From contig NZ_JBOITM010000067.1 of NCBI RefSeq assembly GCF_050717535.1, positions 62,001 through 126,000 on the forward strand: a stretch of DNA of 64,000 nucleotides, given 5' to 3'. Positions 61,496 to 64,000 of the stretch are shown in pieces; the first letter of the stretch is position 1; each line of letters opens with the position of its first letter. Below the pieces are notes generated by a model. The model was not told the DNA's origin and searched no databases. It saw nothing but the letters and a program-made list of their open reading frames with translations. The translations under genes and the position numbers were made by a program. The stretch is from Clostridium_AD sp050717535 (GTDB taxonomy: Bacteria; Bacillota; Clostridia; Clostridiales; Clostridiaceae).

Positions 61496-61515
61496 TATAC
61501 ATCTTAAGATGTATA
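61496..61515. other. Perfect 20-bp palindrome
   Basis: TATACATCTTAAGATGTATA reads the same on both strands, 39 bp after the SOD-family stop codon and directly before the terminator. It could be a dimeric regulator site or an added hairpin on the transcript end. Confidence 0.6.
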
Positions 61516-61546
61516 AAAGCTGGAGATATAATTCACCGGCTTTTTT
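61515..61546 (+). terminator. Terminator hairpin
   Basis: AAAAGCTGG pairs with CCGGCTTTT (one mismatch), then a T-run. Its first base is shared with the palindrome. Confidence 0.75.
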
Positions 61547-61737
61547 ATGCTTGACTTTTATCATATTTAAGTAGTATATATAAATAGAACAAAAGTAAGT
61601 AATAATTTTTAGTAGTGTATTAGAAGAATATGGATTATAATATAATTGTATTGTTTAAACTTATATAGTTATACAAAGAATTTTTTTAGACAGAATATAA
61701 GGAATATAATATATAAAGTATTGGGGGTTATGTGTAT

Positions 61738-62550
61738 ATGAGAAAATTATTATCATTTTTATTAATAGTTATAATGACAGGAACATTATTTGTAGGTTGT
61801 ACATCAAAAAAGGTGGGTGTAAAGACTGATGACAAACCTTTAGTTATAGGGATGGAACTTGCATATCCGCCTTTTGAAACAAAAGATGCACAGGGAAATC
61901 CAAGTGGTATAAGTGTAGATTTGGCCAAAGCTTTGGGTGAATATTTAAAAAGACCTGTAAAAATTGAAAATACTAATTGGGATGGACTTATTCCGTCACT
62001 TCAGACTGGAAAGGTGGATATTGTTATATCTTCTATGACCATTACTGATGAACGTAAAAAGGTTGTGGACTTCTCTGATCCATATGCTCACTCCTATCTT
62101 GGATTATTAGTAAATAATAAATCCAAGATAAATAAGGTTGAAGACTTAAATCAGGATAATAAAGTTATAGATGTTAAAAAAGGTACAACTGGGTATATAT
62201 ATGCTAATGCTAAATTGACAAAGGCTAAGATAAATGCACTTTCTTCGGAAAATGCGTGTGTTACAGAAATTGTACAAGGAAAAGCAGATGCATTTATTTA
62301 TGATCAACTAACAATTTATCGTCAGAATCAGTCTAATAAGGAAACTACAAAAGCTATACTAATACCTTTCCAGGATAGTGAAAATTGGGGAATGGCTGTT
62401 AATAAGGGAAATTCTGAACTCTTAAATAAAGTAAATATTTTTATAAAAGAATATAAAGCAAAAGGTGGATTTGATAAGCTTACAAACAAATATATGTTAG
62501 AGGAAAAGAAAATATTTGACAAGCTTTCATTTCCATGGTTTTTTGATTAA
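61738..62550 (+). CDS. Amino acid ABC transporter substrate-binding lipoprotein (SBP family 3)
   Basis: A 270-residue lipoprotein, lipobox LFVGC with Cys near 21. The mature protein matches polar amino acid binders: IGMELAYPPFETKDAQGNPS near 38-57, VDIVISSMTITDERKKVVDF near 92-111 and the Arg/Asp contacts expected for the alpha-amino acid group (SMTITDER). ATG at 61738 lies 10 bp after GGGGG; a GTG at 61732 is too close to it. First gene of an operon with permease and ATPase. The exact amino acid cannot be read. Confidence 0.9.
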   Translation: MRKLLSFLLIVIMTGTLFVGCTSKKVGVKTDDKPLVIGMELAYPPFETKDAQGNPSGISVDLAKALGEYLKRPVKIENTNWDGLIPSLQTGKVDIVISSMTITDERKKVVDFSDPYAHSYLGLLVNNKSKINKVEDLNQDNKVIDVKKGTTGYIYANAKLTKAKINALSSENACVTEIVQGKADAFIYDQLTIYRQNQSNKETTKAILIPFQDSENWGMAVNKGNSELLNKVNIFIKEYKAKGGFDKLTNKYMLEEKKIFDKLSFPWFFD

Positions 62551-62559
62551 GGAGAAAAT

Positions 62560-63345
62560 ATGAAATATACACGTAATGAAAATCCAACAGTTATTAATAA
62601 AGTTATAAGTGCTATTTGCGTTTTGCTAATTCTTGTTTGTTTTATGTGGTTATCTCTGAGAATAATTGGTTTAAAATTAGATTTTACAACGCTTCTTCAA
62701 TATAAACAGCGATTATGGCAAGGATTTTTAATGACAATAGTGATATCTATTGGCAGTTTAATAATAAGTTTATTTATTGGCTCATTAACTGCTATTGCTC
62801 AAAGTTCAAAGGTACTAATAATAAATTATCTATGTAAGACTTATATACACTTAATAAGAGGTACACCACTTTTGGTGCAAATTTACTTCTTTTACTATAT
62901 TATTGGCACCGCTTGGGGAATTAACAATCGATACTTAGCTGGAATTATAATTCTGTCTATATTTGAAGGAGCATATATTTCTGAAATTATACGGGGAGGA
63001 CTTGAAAGTATTGATAATCAGCAATATGAAATAGCAAAAGCTATTGGACTTACACCTATAAAAACTTTTAAGCTGGTTACTTTCCCAATTTTAATGGCTA
63101 GAATATTACCAGCACTTGCGGGTCAATTTTCATCTATAATTAAAGATTCTTCACTACTTTCTGTAATTGCTGTAATTGAACTTACTCAAACAATACAGGA
63201 AATATCTGCAGATAACTTTAGGATGTTTGAGAATTATATATTCGTTGGGTTCTTATATTTTATACTTACCTTTAGTGTTTCAATGGTATCAACATGGCTT
63301 GAGAGGAGATATAAGCATGAATATAGAGCTAAGAAACATATGTAA
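62560..63345 (+). CDS. Amino acid ABC transporter permease (HisM/GlnP type)
   Basis: A 261-residue membrane protein with five to six helices. An N-terminal helix near 17-37 precedes the usual domain, MTIVISIGSLIISLFIGSLT (near 58-77). YIHLIRGTPLLVQIYFFYY (near 96-114) and the EAA loop YEIAKAIGLTPIKTFKLVTF (near 155-174) are typical of polar amino acid permeases. It starts 9 bp after the binding protein (AAGGAGAAAAT) and overlaps the ATPase gene by 29 bp. Confidence 0.92.
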   Translation: MKYTRNENPTVINKVISAICVLLILVCFMWLSLRIIGLKLDFTTLLQYKQRLWQGFLMTIVISIGSLIISLFIGSLTAIAQSSKVLIINYLCKTYIHLIRGTPLLVQIYFFYYIIGTAWGINNRYLAGIIILSIFEGAYISEIIRGGLESIDNQQYEIAKAIGLTPIKTFKLVTFPILMARILPALAGQFSSIIKDSSLLSVIAVIELTQTIQEISADNFRMFENYIFVGFLYFILTFSVSMVSTWLERRYKHEYRAKKHM

Positions 63346-64000
63346 AAATTTTGAAAAACAAGTAGTGCTTCAAGATGTATGCTTTGAAGATGACATTAAT
63401 TCTATTGCCATTATAGGTCCTTCAGGCGGCGGAAAGTCTACCTTGCTTCGAATTATAGGGGGACTACTTCTACCCAGTTCAGGAGAGATGTATATTGATG
63501 GTAAGCAAATTAACTTTAATGAAAAAGAGTTGCAAATTCATCGTAAAAATATTGGATTTGTATTTCAGTCTAAGGGACTTTTTGAGCATCTTACAGCTAT
63601 GGAAAATGTTATGCTTCCACTTATACATACTTTTGGTATAAATAAATCTGAGGCAATAGAAACAGCAAATAAGCTTTTTAGTAGGTTTGGGTTAGCGCAG
63701 GAAAAGGATAAATATCCATTCCAACTTTCAGGGGGACAGCAACAGAGGATATCTATAGCAAGAGCTGTGGCTATAAAACCAGAACTTCTATTGCTGGATG
63801 AACCAACTTCAGCCCTTGATCCTGAATATACTTCAGAAGTATTAAATATGTTAGGAGAGCTTCAAAATGATGGGCTAAATACTATAATTGTAACTCACGA
63901 AATGGGTTTTGCTAAAAATGCATGTGAAAAGGTAATATTTTTAGTGGATAATAAAATAATTGAAAGTGGCAATAGTGCGGAAACCTTTAAGTCTCCAAAA
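63317..64000 (+). CDS. Amino acid ABC transporter ATP-binding protein (cut by window edge)
   Basis: 228 codons are visible from ATG 63317 (GAGAGGAGATATAAGC upstream); the frame is open at the right edge, with about 10-20 residues expected to be missing. Walker A GPSGGGKST (near 33), Q-loop FVFQSKGLFEHLTAMENV, signature LSGGQQQRISIARAV, Walker B LLLLDEPTSALDPE and switch IIVTHEMGFA are complete, as in the GlnQ/HisP group. It overlaps the permease by 29 bp and completes the importer. Confidence 0.9.
   Translation, partial: MNIELRNICKNFEKQVVLQDVCFEDDINSIAIIGPSGGGKSTLLRIIGGLLLPSSGEMYIDGKQINFNEKELQIHRKNIGFVFQSKGLFEHLTAMENVMLPLIHTFGINKSEAIETANKLFSRFGLAQEKDKYPFQLSGGQQQRISIARAVAIKPELLLLDEPTSALDPEYTSEVLNMLGELQNDGLNTIIVTHEMGFAKNACEKVIFLVDNKIIESGNSAETFKSPK

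Overview
The window reads as low-GC Firmicute DNA, most likely Clostridium sensu stricto. The support is AT-rich codon use, GGAGG-type ribosome sites with some GTG/TTG starts, T-tailed hairpin terminators, a T-box leader, LrgAB, BrnQ, BlaI/M56, DUF5808 and LDCC-type proteins. No rRNA, tRNA, CRISPR array or intact mobile element was seen. The species cannot be named from the sequence.

Layout. 1-1.2 kb: ABC-2 exporter (cut at the window edge), then a frameshifted relic. 1.9-4.8 kb: cyclopropane fatty acid synthase, lrgAB, an unknown protein. 5.0-8.5 kb: pyruvate carboxylase. 9-17.5 kb: two GGDEF proteins, a small secreted protein, an ABC exporter, a LytTR regulator, a structured leader and a small membrane protein. 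17.7-20.4 kb: ApbE flavin transferase plus a membrane Fe-S protein with two FMN-binding domains. 20.4-23.1 kb: LRR lipoprotein and CHASE3 histidine kinase. 23.4-28.5 kb: TudS-like protein and a sugar-type ABC importer that runs into an exporter operon at a deletion-like scar. 28.6-37.5 kb: acetoacetate-decarboxylase-like protein, Old-Yellow-Enzyme reductase, PucR regulator and SDR dehydrogenase, followed by a chemoreceptor relic, AIM24 protein and oleate hydratase. 37.5-41.7 kb: peroxiredoxin, tocopherol-cyclase-like protein, anchored protein and S41 protease. 41.7-43.7 kb: a decay zone (IS110 relic, truncated yhfC, nonsense DUF3887 lipoprotein, truncated GntR and DUF5808 pieces). 43.8-52.2 kb: CorC-like protein, D-cysteine desulfhydrase, ferredoxin-type aldo/keto reductase, pyruvate kinase, cation/proton antiporter, PHP phosphoesterase. 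52.3-55.9 kb: iron-type ABC importer whose permease has an in-frame stop. 56.3-64 kb: BrnQ under a T-box, BlaI/M56 pair, SOD-family protein and a polar amino acid ABC importer cut at the right edge.

How parts work together. Three regulatory patterns tie genes together. (1) Two promoters (before the secreted protein at 10.4 kb and before apbE at 17.7 kb) share three hexamers at 11-bp spacing and the same distance to the -10 box, as for an OmpR/PhoP-type regulator. (2) The reductase/decarboxylase operon and the SDR gene each carry a near-identical 19-bp GTGC-N5-GCAC site about 100 bp upstream of their starts, one overlapping the pucR promoter region, which suggests one PucR regulon for an unassigned carbonyl/enoate pathway. 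(3) A GC-rich 27-bp repeat occurs five times, mostly at gene ends. The ApbE plus FMN/Fe-S pair is the best-supported unusual system: a compact extracytoplasmic flavin electron-transfer unit with a duplicated flavin domain. All motif and family calls come from reading the sequence; no search was run.
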